Shown here: positions 1 to 8,686 of the stretch, one piece after another | Layout: each line of letters opens with the position of its first letter | Numbering within the stretch: position 1 is the stretch's first letter | Assembly (NCBI RefSeq): GCF_900323885.1 | Contig: NZ_OOHJ01000033.1 | Span: forward strand, 81,222 to 145,221 | Reading direction: 5' to 3' | Length of the DNA stretch: 64,000 nt | Source of the DNA: [Actinomadura] parvosata subsp. kistnae | Lineage (GTDB): Bacteria; Actinomycetota; Actinomycetes; Streptosporangiales; Streptosporangiaceae | Notes under the pieces: model-generated | Told to the model about the DNA's origin: nothing | Databases searched by the model: none | What the model saw: the letters and a program-made list of their open reading frames with translations, nothing else | Translations under genes and position numbers: made by a program

Positions 1-502
1 TGAGCAGCGCCATCCAGCCGCCGGGGCGGAGGACGGCGTGCGCCCGCCGCCAGCCGATCTCCGGGTCGACCCAGTGCCATGAGGACGCCGCCAGGAGAAG
101 GTCGAAGCGCCGGCCGTGGTCGTCCCACTCCTCGAACGTGGACCTTTCGATGGTGACGTCGCCGGAGAGCCGCCGGGACGCGAGAGCGGCCAGCTTCTCG
201 CCCGGCTCGATCGCGGTCACCGAGCAGCCGAGCGCCGCCAGTGAGCGGGTCGCCTGGCCGGTGCCGCAGCCCACCTCCAGCACTGGCGACCTCTCCCCCA
301 CCCCGGTGATGGCGGCGAGGTCGGCGAACAGCGCGTCGGGGTATCCGGGGCGGGCCCGGTCATAAAGGTCGGGCACCTCGTTGAACACCCGGCCGAGGTC
401 ACGTTGGGCGGGGCGCGTCTTCGGGTCATCTGCCACAACCGACCACGCTACGGTGTGCGGCGCCGTAAAACGTCGGTCGTCCTGGATATCTTCACTCACC
501 AT
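1..502 (-). CDS. class I SAM-dependent methyltransferase, C-terminus cut by window edge
   Basis: The reading frame runs off the left edge, so only about the first 167 residues are visible. It shows a Rossmann-type motif I (VLEVGCGTGQATRSLA), preceded by a segment reading FNEVPDLYDRARPGYPDALF, and then SSWHWVDPEIGWRRAHAVLRPGG. These are typical of the ubiquinone/menaquinone-type class I methyltransferases that are common and poorly assigned in actinomycetes. The ATG at 502 has a G-rich Shine-Dalgarno (AGGGGG) about 5 bases upstream. An in-frame GTG at 436 would give a protein beginning with the more usual VADDPKTRP and is the alternative start. The substrate cannot be told from sequence. It is divergent from the PEP-mutase-like gene at 719. 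Confidence 0.8.
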   Translation of the reverse strand, partial: MVSEDIQDDRRFTAPHTVAWSVVADDPKTRPAQRDLGRVFNEVPDLYDRARPGYPDALFADLAAITGVGERSPVLEVGCGTGQATRSLAALGCSVTAIEPGEKLAALASRRLSGDVTIERSTFEEWDDHGRRFDLLLAASSWHWVDPEIGWRRAHAVLRPGGWMALL

Positions 503-718
503 GAGCACCCCCTACGCGTGGTCGGCCATCTTCCCGGAGCGGGGGCGGGCCCCCGAAGGTGCGGCGCCGTCGCCGACCGACACCTACGCGCTGCGCCCGC
601 CGGCCGCCGAGGCGGACGTCCGCCGTCGGCTCGCAAGCCACTGACCGTGCCGACCCTTTTGCGGCGCTGATGGTGTCCATCTCCATGAGACAGCGACAAG
701 CGAGCACCAGGAGCCGAC

Positions 719-1525
719 ATGCGTGCGACACCAGCAGCCACAGGCCTCGATCCGGACGGGCGCGGCGGGGGTGCCGCCCTGCGCCGGTTGCACGTGGCGG
801 GCGCGCCGCTGGTGGTGCCGAACGCGTGGGACGCCGCCTCGGCCCGGATGATCGAGGCGGCCGGCTTTCCCGCCGTGGCGACGAGCAGCGCGGCCATGGC
901 CGCCGTGCTCGGTCATGACGACGGGGAGCGGGCGCCGGTCGGTGAGGTGCTGGCCGCCGCCGCGCGGATCGTGCGGGCGGTGCGCGTGCCGGTGACGGTC
1001 GACTTCGAGCGCGGGTACGGGCTCGCGCCGGCCGAGCTGGTCGAGCGGTTCGCCGCTACCGGGGCCGCCGGGTTGAATCTGGAGGATTCCCACCCGGCGA
1101 GCGGCGACATGATCGACATCACCGAGCAGGCGGACTTCCTGTCCGCGGTCCGCGAGGCGGCGGTCGCGCAGGGCGCGGACCTGGTGATCAACGCCCGTAC
1201 CGACCTGTTCCTGCGCCGGCCCGGGCCCGCGCGGGAGCAGGTCGCGGGCACGCTCGCCCGCGGCGCCCGCTACCTGGAGGCCGGCGCCGACTGCGTCTAC
1301 CCGATCGGGGCCGCGGACCCGGAGGTGATCCGTGCCCTGGCCGAGGGCCTGCCGGGGCCGGTCAACGTCGCGTACGGGAACGGCGGGTTGTCGCTGGCCC
1401 GGCTCGCGGAGCTCGGCGTGGCGCGGGTGAGCTTCGGACCGGCGCTGCAGCGGCACCTGTACGACACGTTCGGGTCGGTGATGCTCCCGGCCGTCGCCTC
1501 GGACCGGAACCCCTTCGCGCGCTAG
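719..1525 (+). CDS. isocitrate lyase/PEP mutase superfamily protein
   Basis: A 268-residue single-domain alpha/beta barrel of the PEP mutase/carboxyphosphonoenolpyruvate mutase group. Visible signatures are VVPNAWDAASAR near residue 37, the metal-binding stretch PVTVDFERGYG near residue 98, GLNLEDS near residue 120 and VINARTD near residue 158. It lacks the KKCGH catalytic loop of true isocitrate lyase, so a C-C or P-C bond lyase/mutase acting on a small oxo-acid is more likely. Members next to no phosphonate genes are usually of unknown substrate, and there are no phosphonate genes here. The ATG at 719 is preceded by AGGAG 6 bases away. A short gap of 74 bases separates it from the sigma factor gene downstream. 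Confidence 0.82.
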   Translation: MRATPAATGLDPDGRGGGAALRRLHVAGAPLVVPNAWDAASARMIEAAGFPAVATSSAAMAAVLGHDDGERAPVGEVLAAAARIVRAVRVPVTVDFERGYGLAPAELVERFAATGAAGLNLEDSHPASGDMIDITEQADFLSAVREAAVAQGADLVINARTDLFLRRPGPAREQVAGTLARGARYLEAGADCVYPIGAADPEVIRALAEGLPGPVNVAYGNGGLSLARLAELGVARVSFGPALQRHLYDTFGSVMLPAVASDRNPFAR

Positions 1526-1599
1526 CGCCACGCCTCCATGCAACCCGCGCCGGGGCCGGCGGCATCTCCTCTGTGTGAAGTCATCGATCGGGGAGTCCC

Positions 1600-2109
1600 A
1601 TGAGCGTGGATGAGGAGTACACCGCCTATGTGCGTGGCCGGTTGTCGTGGTTGCGGAAGATCGCCTACTCGTTGTGCCAGGACTGGCACCGCGCGGACGA
1701 CCTGGTCCAGACGGCGATCACCCGGCTCTACGTCAAGTGGCGCAAGGCGCGGGCGGCCGACGACCTCGACGCCTACGTGCGGGTGATGCTGGTCCGGGTC
1801 TTCCTCGCCGAGCAGCGCAGAGGCTGGTTCTCGCGGGTACGGCTCACTCCCGCGATGGCGCACGAGCCGTTCGAGGGCGGCGACCGGGACACGGCCATGG
1901 ACCTGCGCCGCGCCCTGGCCGCCGTCCCTCCACGCCAGCGCGCCACCCTCGTGCTGCGCTTCCACTGCGATCTGAGCGTGGAGCAGACCGCCCACGCGCT
2001 GGGCTGCTCCACCGGGACCGTCAAGAGCCAGACCGCCCGCGGCCTCGCCACGTTGCGCGCGATGCTCGGCGAGCCGGAATCCCGTCTGGCACGTGCGGAG
2101 GAATGCTGA
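1600..2109 (+). CDS. SigE-family ECF RNA polymerase sigma factor
   Basis: A 169-residue ECF sigma factor of the short actinobacterial SigE/SigL type. Region 2 is seen at about residues 10-65 (FAYSLCQDWHRADDLVQ-like motif, TRLYVKWRKA) and region 4 at about 105-160 (LPPRQRATLVLRF, then the helix-turn-helix LSVEQTAHALGCSTGTVKSQ). There is no extra C-terminal domain. The stop overlaps the start of the next gene (TGATG), which encodes a protein with one membrane segment. Coupled expression of a sigma factor with a membrane-bound regulator or effector is the usual arrangement for these factors. The promoters it reads cannot be derived from the window. Confidence 0.88.
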   Translation: MSVDEEYTAYVRGRLSWLRKIAYSLCQDWHRADDLVQTAITRLYVKWRKARAADDLDAYVRVMLVRVFLAEQRRGWFSRVRLTPAMAHEPFEGGDRDTAMDLRRALAAVPPRQRATLVLRFHCDLSVEQTAHALGCSTGTVKSQTARGLATLRAMLGEPESRLARAEEC

Positions 2110-2774
2110 TGGACGTCAAGCAGGTGTTCGACACGCTGACGAGCGAGGAACAGCCGCCTTCCACGGTGGACGTGGGGCGGGCCGTCGCGGCGGGGCGCGC
2201 CGTCCGGGGACGCCGCCGTGCGGCGGTCGCGGGGGTCGCGGCGGCGGTGACGGCCGCGGCCGTCCTCTCGGCCTGGGCGGCTCAGCCGTGGCAACGGGGC
2301 GATCTCGCCGCCGCCGTGCCCGCCACGGCCTCCGCGTCCCCGGCCCCGACGCCGCGGCCGGTCTACAAGGGGTTCGCGGAGCTGAAGAGGCGGTATCCCC
2401 CCAAGGGAAGGATCGCCTCCGTCCCGCCGCTGGTCATGTGGGTGAGCGACGCGCCCCGCAAGGGTGAGCTCTTCCTGTGCGAGAGCGGGCCGAACGGCAG
2501 CTCCTGCTCCGGCTTCCCGCCGCTGGCCGCCCGCGAGTACGGCCGCACGCAGGGCAAGCTGCGCGGCAGGGACGTCTGGTTCGGCGTGGCCAAGGACGCC
2601 GTGCACGGGGTGACCGCGGTGACCAGGGACGGCAGGAAGCTGCCCGGGACCCTCACCCGGCGGGTCGCAGCGGGGCTCGGCTTGTGGGCCGTGGAGTATC
2701 CGCGCGGAGCCGACGTGCGCCGACTCGTCTTCACCGGCGCGAACGGGGAGACCCTGCAGCGGATCTCCTCCTGA
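2109..2774 (+). CDS. single-pass membrane protein coupled to the sigma factor (anti-sigma-like position)
   Basis: About 221 residues. An acidic N-terminus (MDVKQVFDTLTSEEQPPSTV) is followed by an Arg-rich patch (RGRRRAAVAG), one hydrophobic segment at roughly residues 38-58, a Pro/Ala linker and an extracytoplasmic domain with one Cys pair (LCESGPNGSSCSG). I see no zinc-binding HxxxCxxC anti-sigma motif, so the anti-sigma role is inferred only from position. The ATG at 2109 overlaps the sigma factor stop (TGATG) and is served by GGAGGA at 2097-2102. An ATG at 2103 is in the same frame but sits on that Shine-Dalgarno. No family name can be given with confidence. Confidence 0.7.
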   Translation: MDVKQVFDTLTSEEQPPSTVDVGRAVAAGRAVRGRRRAAVAGVAAAVTAAAVLSAWAAQPWQRGDLAAAVPATASASPAPTPRPVYKGFAELKRRYPPKGRIASVPPLVMWVSDAPRKGELFLCESGPNGSSCSGFPPLAAREYGRTQGKLRGRDVWFGVAKDAVHGVTAVTRDGRKLPGTLTRRVAAGLGLWAVEYPRGADVRRLVFTGANGETLQRISS

Positions 2775-2787
2775 GGACGAGCGGGCC

Positions 2788-4062
2788 CTAGGCGGGCGTG
2801 TGCGGGGCCTCGTCGCCGGCGGGCGCGTCGTCCGCGGCTTCAGGGGGTTCGCCGGTGAAGTGGCGCAGCTCCCGGCTGAGGACGGCCGCGGCGGCGGTCA
2901 GGCCGAGCAGCGCGCCCAGCACGACGAGTGCCCCGGCGCCGCCCAGCGCCGCGGCCAGCGCGCCGCCGATGACGGGCCCGAGGGGCTTGAGCGCCATCCC
3001 GCCCATGCTCAGAACGGCGCCCATCCGGCCGAGCATGGCCTCCGGCACCATGCGGGCGATCACCACGTTCATCACGACGTTCAGGGAGGGCGTCGACAAC
3101 GTGATGAACACCAGCGGGATCATCGGCCACCACGCGCCCCAGGGCAGCGCGGTGGCCGCCAGCGCGGCGCCGAAGACGGCCACGACAGCCGGCAGCAGCT
3201 TGCCGGGCGGCAGGAGCCGGCTGACGCGGCCCGACAGCAGCGCGCCGGCCAGCCCGCCGATGCCGAGGCCGGCCAGGACCGCGCCGGTGACGCGCGCGTC
3301 GCCGCCGCGCTCGCCGACGAGCACGATGAGCGGGATGAGGAACGCTCCGCCCAGCAGGTTGAGCACCATCACGGCCGCGGTGACCTCGCGCAGGCCGCGC
3401 CGGCGCCACAACCAGGCGACGGCTTCGGCCGCCTCCTTGCGCATGCTCCGCCGTTCCGCTTCCCGGGGGGAGGCCGCCGGGCGGCGCGGCACCTTCGCGA
3501 AGGCGTAGAGGAGGGTGGCGGCGAGGAAGGTGAGGGTGTCGACGACGAAGGGCACCGCCCGCCCGAGGCCGTAGAGCAGGCCGCCGAGCGGCGGGCCGAT
3601 CAGCCCGGCCGCGTGGGTGCGGGCCTCCTCCTGCGCGTAGGCGGCGTGCAGCTGACCTGGAGGGACGATGCCGCGGATCGCCGTTTCCTGGACGGGGCCG
3701 ATGAACGCGGCGCACAGCCCGTCCAGGACGGCCAGCGTGACGAAGTGCCAGAGCCGCACCTGACCGGTGACGATCAGCGCCGTCAGCAGCGCGGAGGCGA
3801 GCGCCTGGAGACCTTGAGCCGCCAGGAGCGTGCGGCGGCGGTCCCACCGGTCCACCCACACGCCGGCCGGCATCTGGACGGCGACGAAGGCGACCGTGCG
3901 GGCGCCGGCCACGATGCCCGCCGCCCCGGGTGAGCCGGTGAGCGCCAGCACCAGCAGCGGCATGGCGAGCCTGGTCAGCTCCGACCCGAGCTGGGAGATC
4001 GCGCTGCCGGCCCACAGCAGCTGGAAGCGCGCGTTCCTGCGCAGCGGGACGTGGTCGGTCAC
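2788..4062 (-). CDS. MFS transporter, macrolide-efflux/EntS-like
   Basis: A 424-residue protein with about twelve hydrophobic segments in two halves of six. It has an MFS-type loop (VDRWDRRRTLLAAQ) after the second helix pair and a central cytoplasmic loop rich in Arg and Glu (PREAERRSMRKEAAEA). The layout and the opening RNARFQLLWAGSAISQLGSEL match the MFS_3 group (MefA/EntS-like exporters). Substrates in this group range from macrolides to siderophores, and nothing in the sequence fixes one. The C-terminal tail is acidic and Pro/Ala-rich. It faces the sigma/membrane-protein pair tail to tail with only 13 bases between stops. An EntS-like siderophore role is conceivable but the siderophore cluster is 40 kb away. 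Confidence 0.82.
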   Translation of the reverse strand: MTDHVPLRRNARFQLLWAGSAISQLGSELTRLAMPLLVLALTGSPGAAGIVAGARTVAFVAVQMPAGVWVDRWDRRRTLLAAQGLQALASALLTALIVTGQVRLWHFVTLAVLDGLCAAFIGPVQETAIRGIVPPGQLHAAYAQEEARTHAAGLIGPPLGGLLYGLGRAVPFVVDTLTFLAATLLYAFAKVPRRPAASPREAERRSMRKEAAEAVAWLWRRRGLREVTAAVMVLNLLGGAFLIPLIVLVGERGGDARVTGAVLAGLGIGGLAGALLSGRVSRLLPPGKLLPAVVAVFGAALAATALPWGAWWPMIPLVFITLSTPSLNVVMNVVIARMVPEAMLGRMGAVLSMGGMALKPLGPVIGGALAAALGGAGALVVLGALLGLTAAAAVLSRELRHFTGEPPEAADDAPAGDEAPHTPA

Positions 4063-4180
4063 GGAACGTCTTCCTCGCGTGCCGGGGGCACGCTCGATTC
4101 AGGCAGGGACGGGCGGGACTCGGAGAAGATACCCGCCCGGGATGCCTCTGTCCATCGAAAGGGCGCGCGCTACCCTCGCC

Positions 4181-5404
4181 TCACCAGGTGACCGGCAGCT
4201 CGTGCAGCCCGTAGATGACGGCGTCGGTCTTGAACGGCAGGTCCTCGGCCGGCCCGGCGAGCCGCAGCGTGGGGATCCGGCGGAACAACGTGTCGAAGAC
4301 GATCTGCAGCTCCATCCTGGCCAGGTTCTGGCCGAGGCACTGGTGCGGGCCGAAGCCGAAGGCGAGATGGTGGCGGGCGCCGCGCTCGACGTCCAGCTCG
4401 GCCGGGTCCTCGAACACCGCCGGGTCCCAGTCGGCCGACAGGGTGGAGACGATGACGCCGTCGCCGGCCTTGATGCTCGCCCCGCCGCACTCCACGTCCT
4501 CGACGGCCACCCGGTTGGTGACCCCATCGGCGATGGTGAAGTAGCGCAGCAGCTCCTCCACGGCCATGGGCGTCCTGGTCGGGTCGGCTGTGATCAGGGC
4601 CAGCTGGTCCGGGTGGGTGAGCAGCCCGGCCACGCCGAGGGAGATCATGTTCGCGGTGGTCTCGTGCCCGGCGGTCAGCAGCAGGAACGCCAGGCTCAGC
4701 AGGGCGCCGTGGTCGAGGGCGCCCTCCTGGCGCTGCCGGGCGATCTGCCGGCTGAGCAGGTCGTCCCCGGGCTCCGACTCCTTGCGGGTGACCAGGTCGT
4801 CGAGGTAGGCGCGCAGCTCGGTCATGCCTCGCCGGCGCTCCTCGAGCGAGGTGCGGCTCACCATCATGGCGGTGCGGCTCTGGAAGAAGTCGTGGTCGGC
4901 GTAGGGGACGCCGAGCAGCTCGCAGATCACCAGGGACGGCACCGGCAGGGACAGCGCCCGCACCAGGTCGACCGGCCGCTCGTCGGCGGCGAGCAGGGCG
5001 TCGATGAAGTGGTCGACGATGGCCTGCACGCGCGGGCGCAGCGCGGCCAGCCGCTTCACGGTGAACTCGCCGATCACCGGCCGGCGGGCCCCGGCGTGTT
5101 CGGCGCCGTCCATGCCGAGCATCAGCGGCGGCTGGCTGCGGAACTGCCGCAGCGTCGCCTCGTCCACGCTGTAGAGCGGGAAGCCGTCGTGGCGCCGGTC
5201 GGAGGAGAAGCGGGGGTCGGCGAGCACGGCCCGGGCCTCCTCGTGCCGCGCCACCCACCAGGCCTCGCCGCCGCTGGCCAGTCGGACCTTGCTGACCGGC
5301 GCCCGCTCGCGCAGGGGCTCGTACGCGGCGGGCGGGGCGAACGGGCAGTCCCGCTCGACCGGCAGCCGCAGGTCGGCGAGCTCTTCAGTGGTGTGGTTCG
5401 TCAT
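4181..5404 (-). CDS. cytochrome P450, CYP105-like
   Basis: A 407-residue soluble bacterial P450. The heme-thiolate loop reads FGFGPHQCLGQNLAR with the Cys ligand. The I-helix oxygen-activation motif is AGHETTAN and the ExxR pair lies in VEELLRYF. The C-terminus (YGLHELPVTW) is typical of the CYP105 family, whose members hydroxylate diverse small molecules using separate ferredoxin and reductase. No ferredoxin gene is adjacent. I start it at ATG 5404 (MTNHTTEEL), which has GAAAGG upstream, not at 5446 where the frame would run into the sigma factor gene. It lies 38 bases downstream of the ECF41 sigma factor stop on the same strand, so the two are probably co-transcribed. Confidence 0.9.
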   Translation of the reverse strand: MTNHTTEELADLRLPVERDCPFAPPAAYEPLRERAPVSKVRLASGGEAWWVARHEEARAVLADPRFSSDRRHDGFPLYSVDEATLRQFRSQPPLMLGMDGAEHAGARRPVIGEFTVKRLAALRPRVQAIVDHFIDALLAADERPVDLVRALSLPVPSLVICELLGVPYADHDFFQSRTAMMVSRTSLEERRRGMTELRAYLDDLVTRKESEPGDDLLSRQIARQRQEGALDHGALLSLAFLLLTAGHETTANMISLGVAGLLTHPDQLALITADPTRTPMAVEELLRYFTIADGVTNRVAVEDVECGGASIKAGDGVIVSTLSADWDPAVFEDPAELDVERGARHHLAFGFGPHQCLGQNLARMELQIVFDTLFRRIPTLRLAGPAEDLPFKTDAVIYGLHELPVTW

Positions 5405-5442
5405 GGATGACCTTTCTGTCGGGAAGGAAACTGGTTGGCGGG

Positions 5443-6348
5443 TCACCGCAGGGTGAGCGGGGTCTCGGAGGTGATGCGGGTGAGCTTGCGCGGGTTGCGG
5501 ACGTAGTAGAGGCCGGTGATGCGGGCGTCCTCGACGCGGACCGCGATGACCCCGTCGAGCTCGCCGTCCACCCGCAGGAGGAGCGCCGGGTTGCCGTTGA
5601 CCGTGGTGGGCTCGCTGGTGAGCGCGATCCTGGCCCTGCCGAGGCCGCCGACGATCAGGTGGGCGACCTTGCCTGCGCCGACGACCGGGTGCGTGGCGGC
5701 CTGCTTGACGCCGCCGCCGTCGCTCATCAGGACGACCTCGGGCGCGAGCACGTCCAGCAGGCCCTGGAGGTCCCGGGTTTCGAGCGCCCGCCGGAACGAC
5801 TCCACGACCGCCCGCACCTGGCCCGGGGAGACCGCCTCGCGCGGCCGGCGGGCGTCGACGTGCCGGCGGGCCCGGTGCGCGATCTGCCGCACGGTCGCCG
5901 GGGTCTTGCCGACGGCGGCGGCGATCTCGTCGTAGCCGACGCCGAACACCTCGCGCAGCACGAACACGGCCCGCTCGGTCGGCGCCAGCGTCTCCAGCAC
6001 CAGCATCAGCGCCATCGACACGCTCTCGGCGAGCTCGGCGTCCTCAGCCACGTCGGGCGCGGTGAGCAGCGGCTCCGGCAGCCACGGGCCGACGTAGTCC
6101 TCCTTGCGGCGCTTCATCGTGCGCAGCCGGTCGAGGGCCCGCCGGGTGGTGATCCGGACGAGGTAAGCGCGCTGGTCCTGCACCTGGTCGAGGTCCACCT
6201 TCGTCCACCGCAGCCACGTCTCCTGGAGGGCGTCCTCGGCGTCGGCGGCCGAGCCGAGCATCTCGTAGGCGACGGTGAACAGCAGGTTGCGGTGGCGGAG
6301 GAACGCCTCGGTCGCCGGGTCCGTCGTCGCTGCGCTGCGCTCGTTCAT
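5443..6348 (-). CDS. ECF41-group sigma factor with C-terminal SnoaL-like domain
   Basis: About 301 residues. Sigma region 2 (FTVAYEMLGSAADAEDALQETWLRW) and region 4 (TERAVFVLREVFGVGYDEIAAAVGKTPATVRQ) are joined by a linker carrying WLPEPLL. A fused SnoaL/NTF2-like domain follows. The three marks known for ECF41 are all visible: WLPEPL in the linker, DGGG in SDGGGVKQ, and an NPDKL-like NPRKL near the end. In this group the fused domain replaces a separate anti-sigma factor. ATG 6348 follows GGGAG at good spacing; longer starts at 6387 or 6444 have no such site. The P450 gene follows, and the flavoprotein gene is divergent. It is strikingly similar to the second ECF41 protein at 20158-21084. 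Confidence 0.9.
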   Translation of the reverse strand: MNERSAATTDPATEAFLRHRNLLFTVAYEMLGSAADAEDALQETWLRWTKVDLDQVQDQRAYLVRITTRRALDRLRTMKRRKEDYVGPWLPEPLLTAPDVAEDAELAESVSMALMLVLETLAPTERAVFVLREVFGVGYDEIAAAVGKTPATVRQIAHRARRHVDARRPREAVSPGQVRAVVESFRRALETRDLQGLLDVLAPEVVLMSDGGGVKQAATHPVVGAGKVAHLIVGGLGRARIALTSEPTTVNGNPALLLRVDGELDGVIAVRVEDARITGLYYVRNPRKLTRITSETPLTLR

Positions 6349-6393
6349 GCGTGGCTCCCGCCTGTTCGCCCGTGACTGCCGGTTCATGCACAA

Positions 6394-6420
6394 GGCGCCG
6401 GCGCCCGCCGCCGTGTGACA
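6394..6420 (-). promoter_or_regulatory. candidate ECF41-type promoter for the sigma factor/P450 operon
   Basis: Reading on the minus strand, TGTCACA (6420-6414) is followed after 16 bases by CGCC (6397-6394), about 45 bases before the sigma factor ATG. TGTCACA with CGTC at 16-base spacing is what I recall as the ECF41 target promoter; the -10 here deviates by one base. CGCC is common by chance in this DNA, so the -35-like heptamer carries the weight. Confidence 0.45.
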
Positions 6421-6454
6421 GCCGTGCCGGATGACCCACGTCACATGAACGCCG

Positions 6455-6481
6455 TGTCACAAAGCCGGGGGCGCCGACGCC
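6455..6481 (+). promoter_or_regulatory. candidate ECF41-type promoter for the flavoprotein gene
   Basis: TGTCACA at 6455-6461 is followed after exactly 16 bases by CGCC at 6478-6481, 46 bases upstream of the ATG at 6528. Together with the minus-strand copy at 6420 it forms a back-to-back pair in the sigma/flavoprotein intergenic region. This is the layout expected if the sigma factor drives both itself and its partner oxidoreductase. Confidence 0.5.
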
Positions 6482-6527
6482 GCATGGTCGTCACAACGAC
6501 GCGCACGCAACGACAGGAGTGAACGGG

Positions 6528-7742
6528 ATGAAGCACCGCATCGTCGTCCTGGGCGCCGGCTACGCCGGGGCCTACGTGGCCGGGAACCTGGCCCGCCGGC
6601 TGTCCCCAAAGGACACCGCGATCACCGTGGTCAACGCCGCGCCGCACTTCGTCCAGCGCATGCGGCTGCACCAGCTCGCGGCCGGACGGGACCTGGAGGC
6701 GCCGATGCTCGCCGACGTCTTCGCGGGCACGGGGATCCGGCTGCGCCTGGCCCCGGTCACCGCCCTCGACCCGGAGCGCCGGATCATCGCCACGGGTGAC
6801 GGCGAGCTCGGCTACGACACGCTCGTGTACGCGCTCGGCAGCCGCGGCGACGTCGAACGGGTCCCCGGCGTGGCCGAGCACGCCTTCGACGTGGCCGCCA
6901 GGCCCTCGGCGCTGCGCCTGCGCGAGCGCCTGGACCGGCTCGCCGGGCGGGGCGGCAGCGTCGTGGTCGTCGGGGACGGGCTGACCGGCATCGAGACCGC
7001 CACCGAGATCGCCGAGTCCAGGCCCGGCCTGTCGGTGACGCTGGTCGCGCGCGGCGAGCTGGGCGTCCGGCTCTCCGCCGGAGCCCGCGACCACCTGCGG
7101 CGGGCCTGCGACCGCCTGGGCGTCACCGTCGTGGAGCACGCCGGTGTCGGAGCCGTCGAGGCGACGCGGGTGCTGTGCGCCGGCGGCACCGTGCTGGCGT
7201 CCGACGCGACGGTGTGGACAGCCGGGTTCGCGGTCGGCTCCGTCGCCGCCGGCGCCGGCCTGGAGGTCGCCGGGGACGGCCGGATCGTCGTCGATCGCAC
7301 GATGCGCTCGCTCTCGCACCCGGACGTGTACGCCGCCGGCGACAGCGCGTACGCCATCGGCGACCACGGCCGGCCGCTGCCGATGTCCTGCGCGTCGGCC
7401 GGGTACACCGGCCGGCAGGCCATCGAGGCGATCGTGGCACGGCTGACCGGGCGCCCGGTCCCGCGCACCAGGCTGGTCTACACGTACAACCACATCAGTC
7501 TCGGACGGCGGGACGCCATCCTGCAGCCGATCGACCGCGAGGGGCGGGCGAAGCCGGCCCACCAGAGCGGCCGGAAGGTCGCCCTGGTCAAGGCGGGCAT
7601 CCTCGCCACGGCGCTGTGGGCCACCTCGCACCCCACCTACGGCCTGCCCCGGCGCCGGCACCGCCTGCCGGCCGCCACCCCCGGCTCCCGCGCGGCCGGC
7701 CCGGTCACGAGGCCGGCTGGCGGGGCAGGCCGGGCGGGTTGA
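6528..7742 (+). CDS. FAD/NAD(P)-dependent oxidoreductase, NDH-2-like
   Basis: About 404 residues of the pyridine nucleotide-disulfide oxidoreductase fold related to type II NADH dehydrogenase. The N-terminal FAD-binding motif is VVLGAGYAGAYVAGNL. A second dinucleotide fold begins VVVVGDGLTGIETATEIAE near residue 150, and the FAD-closing motif is VYAAGDSAYA near residue 270. There is no redox-active CxxxxC. ECF41 sigma factors are characteristically encoded beside a carboxymuconolactone decarboxylase, an oxidoreductase or an epimerase, and this is the oxidoreductase version. ATG 6528 is chosen because AGGAG lies 8 bases upstream; a GTG at 6519 overlaps that site. Its last 38 bases overlap the end of the convergent binding-protein gene. 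Confidence 0.87.
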   Translation: MKHRIVVLGAGYAGAYVAGNLARRLSPKDTAITVVNAAPHFVQRMRLHQLAAGRDLEAPMLADVFAGTGIRLRLAPVTALDPERRIIATGDGELGYDTLVYALGSRGDVERVPGVAEHAFDVAARPSALRLRERLDRLAGRGGSVVVVGDGLTGIETATEIAESRPGLSVTLVARGELGVRLSAGARDHLRRACDRLGVTVVEHAGVGAVEATRVLCAGGTVLASDATVWTAGFAVGSVAAGAGLEVAGDGRIVVDRTMRSLSHPDVYAAGDSAYAIGDHGRPLPMSCASAGYTGRQAIEAIVARLTGRPVPRTRLVYTYNHISLGRRDAILQPIDREGRAKPAHQSGRKVALVKAGILATALWATSHPTYGLPRRRHRLPAATPGSRAAGPVTRPAGGAGRAG

Positions 7743-8667
7743 CCCGCGACTCGGGGATGGCCTCGTTGGCCAGCCCCCACCGCTCCAGCACCTGCTGGTA
7801 CGTGCCGTTCCTGATGATGGTGTTCAGTGCCTCGTGCAGCGGCTCGACCAGGCCGTTGCCCTTCTTCGTCATGGCGGCGATGAGGCCCTGGAGGTCCGGC
7901 CCGGCCCCGGAGAACGTGCCGGCGATGCGGGAGCCGCCGCTGACGGCGATGTTGTAGGCGATGTTCGGGTTGGGGCCGAAGTACGCCTGGACGCGGCCTG
8001 ACTTGAGGGCGAGCAGCACGTCGCCGTACTTCTCGTAGTAGAGGATCTCGGCCGGCTTGCGGCCGGCGGCGCGGTTCTGCCGGTCCCAGTCGAGCAGGAT
8101 CTTCTCCTGGTTGGTGCCGGAGCCGACCGACACGCGCAGCCCGGCGATGTCGGCGGGCCCCTTGATCGCCTTGATGGGGCTGTTGTCGGGCACCTGCCAG
8201 GCGAGCTGGTCGATGCGGTACGTGGCGAAGTCGTAGGTGTCCTTGCGCTCCTCGGTGACGGTGACGTTGCTGAAGACGGCCTCGTACTTGCCGGACTTGG
8301 CGGCCAGGAACAGGTTCTCCCAGGAGCTGGACTGCGGGGTGAACTCCAGGCCGAGCACGTCGGAGACGAGCTGAGCGAGGTCGGTCTCGACGCCGATGAG
8401 GGTGGTGTCGTCGGTGGCCGGGGACACCAGCGGCGGCGAGCCGCTGGCGCTGAACCCGACGGTCAGCTTGCCGTCGGCGGCGATCTCCTTGGGCACCTTG
8501 GCCGCGATGTCAGCGACCTTCTGGGTGCGTATCCGGTTCTGCTCCGGGCTCAGGTTGATCTTCTTGCCGGCGACGACCGGGGGCGGGGCGGTGGTGACCG
8601 GTTCGGCTGCGCAGGCGGTGAGGGCGGCGGCGGTGAGGACGGCGAGCAGGAGGGGCGAAACACGCAT
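7705..8667 (-). CDS. amino-acid ABC transporter substrate-binding lipoprotein
   Basis: A 320-residue SBP_bac_3-family periplasmic-type binding protein. A short signal ends in a lipobox (LTAC, Cys near residue 20), so it should be lipid-anchored outside the membrane. The body shows TVGFSASGSPPLVS, GVETDLAQLVSDVLGLEF, a DTYDFATYR-like stretch and GLRVSVGSGTNQEKIL, all typical of polar amino-acid (Glu/Gln/Cys class) binding proteins. It is last in a same-strand set (acetyltransferase, permease, ATPase, this gene), 19 bases after the ATPase stop. Its 3' end overlaps the convergent flavoprotein gene by 38 bases. The exact ligand is not evident. Confidence 0.88.
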   Translation of the reverse strand: MRVSPLLLAVLTAAALTACAAEPVTTAPPPVVAGKKINLSPEQNRIRTQKVADIAAKVPKEIAADGKLTVGFSASGSPPLVSPATDDTTLIGVETDLAQLVSDVLGLEFTPQSSSWENLFLAAKSGKYEAVFSNVTVTEERKDTYDFATYRIDQLAWQVPDNSPIKAIKGPADIAGLRVSVGSGTNQEKILLDWDRQNRAAGRKPAEILYYEKYGDVLLALKSGRVQAYFGPNPNIAYNIAVSGGSRIAGTFSGAGPDLQGLIAAMTKKGNGLVEPLHEALNTIIRNGTYQQVLERWGLANEAIPESRVNPPGLPRQPAS

Positions 8668-8686
8668 GGGTGGCGTCCTTGGGGTG

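Noticed and set aside
6439..6445. CGTCACA as a further ECF41 -35 box
   Set aside because: No CGTC or CGCC at 15-17 bases downstream, and it lies between two better-placed heptamers.
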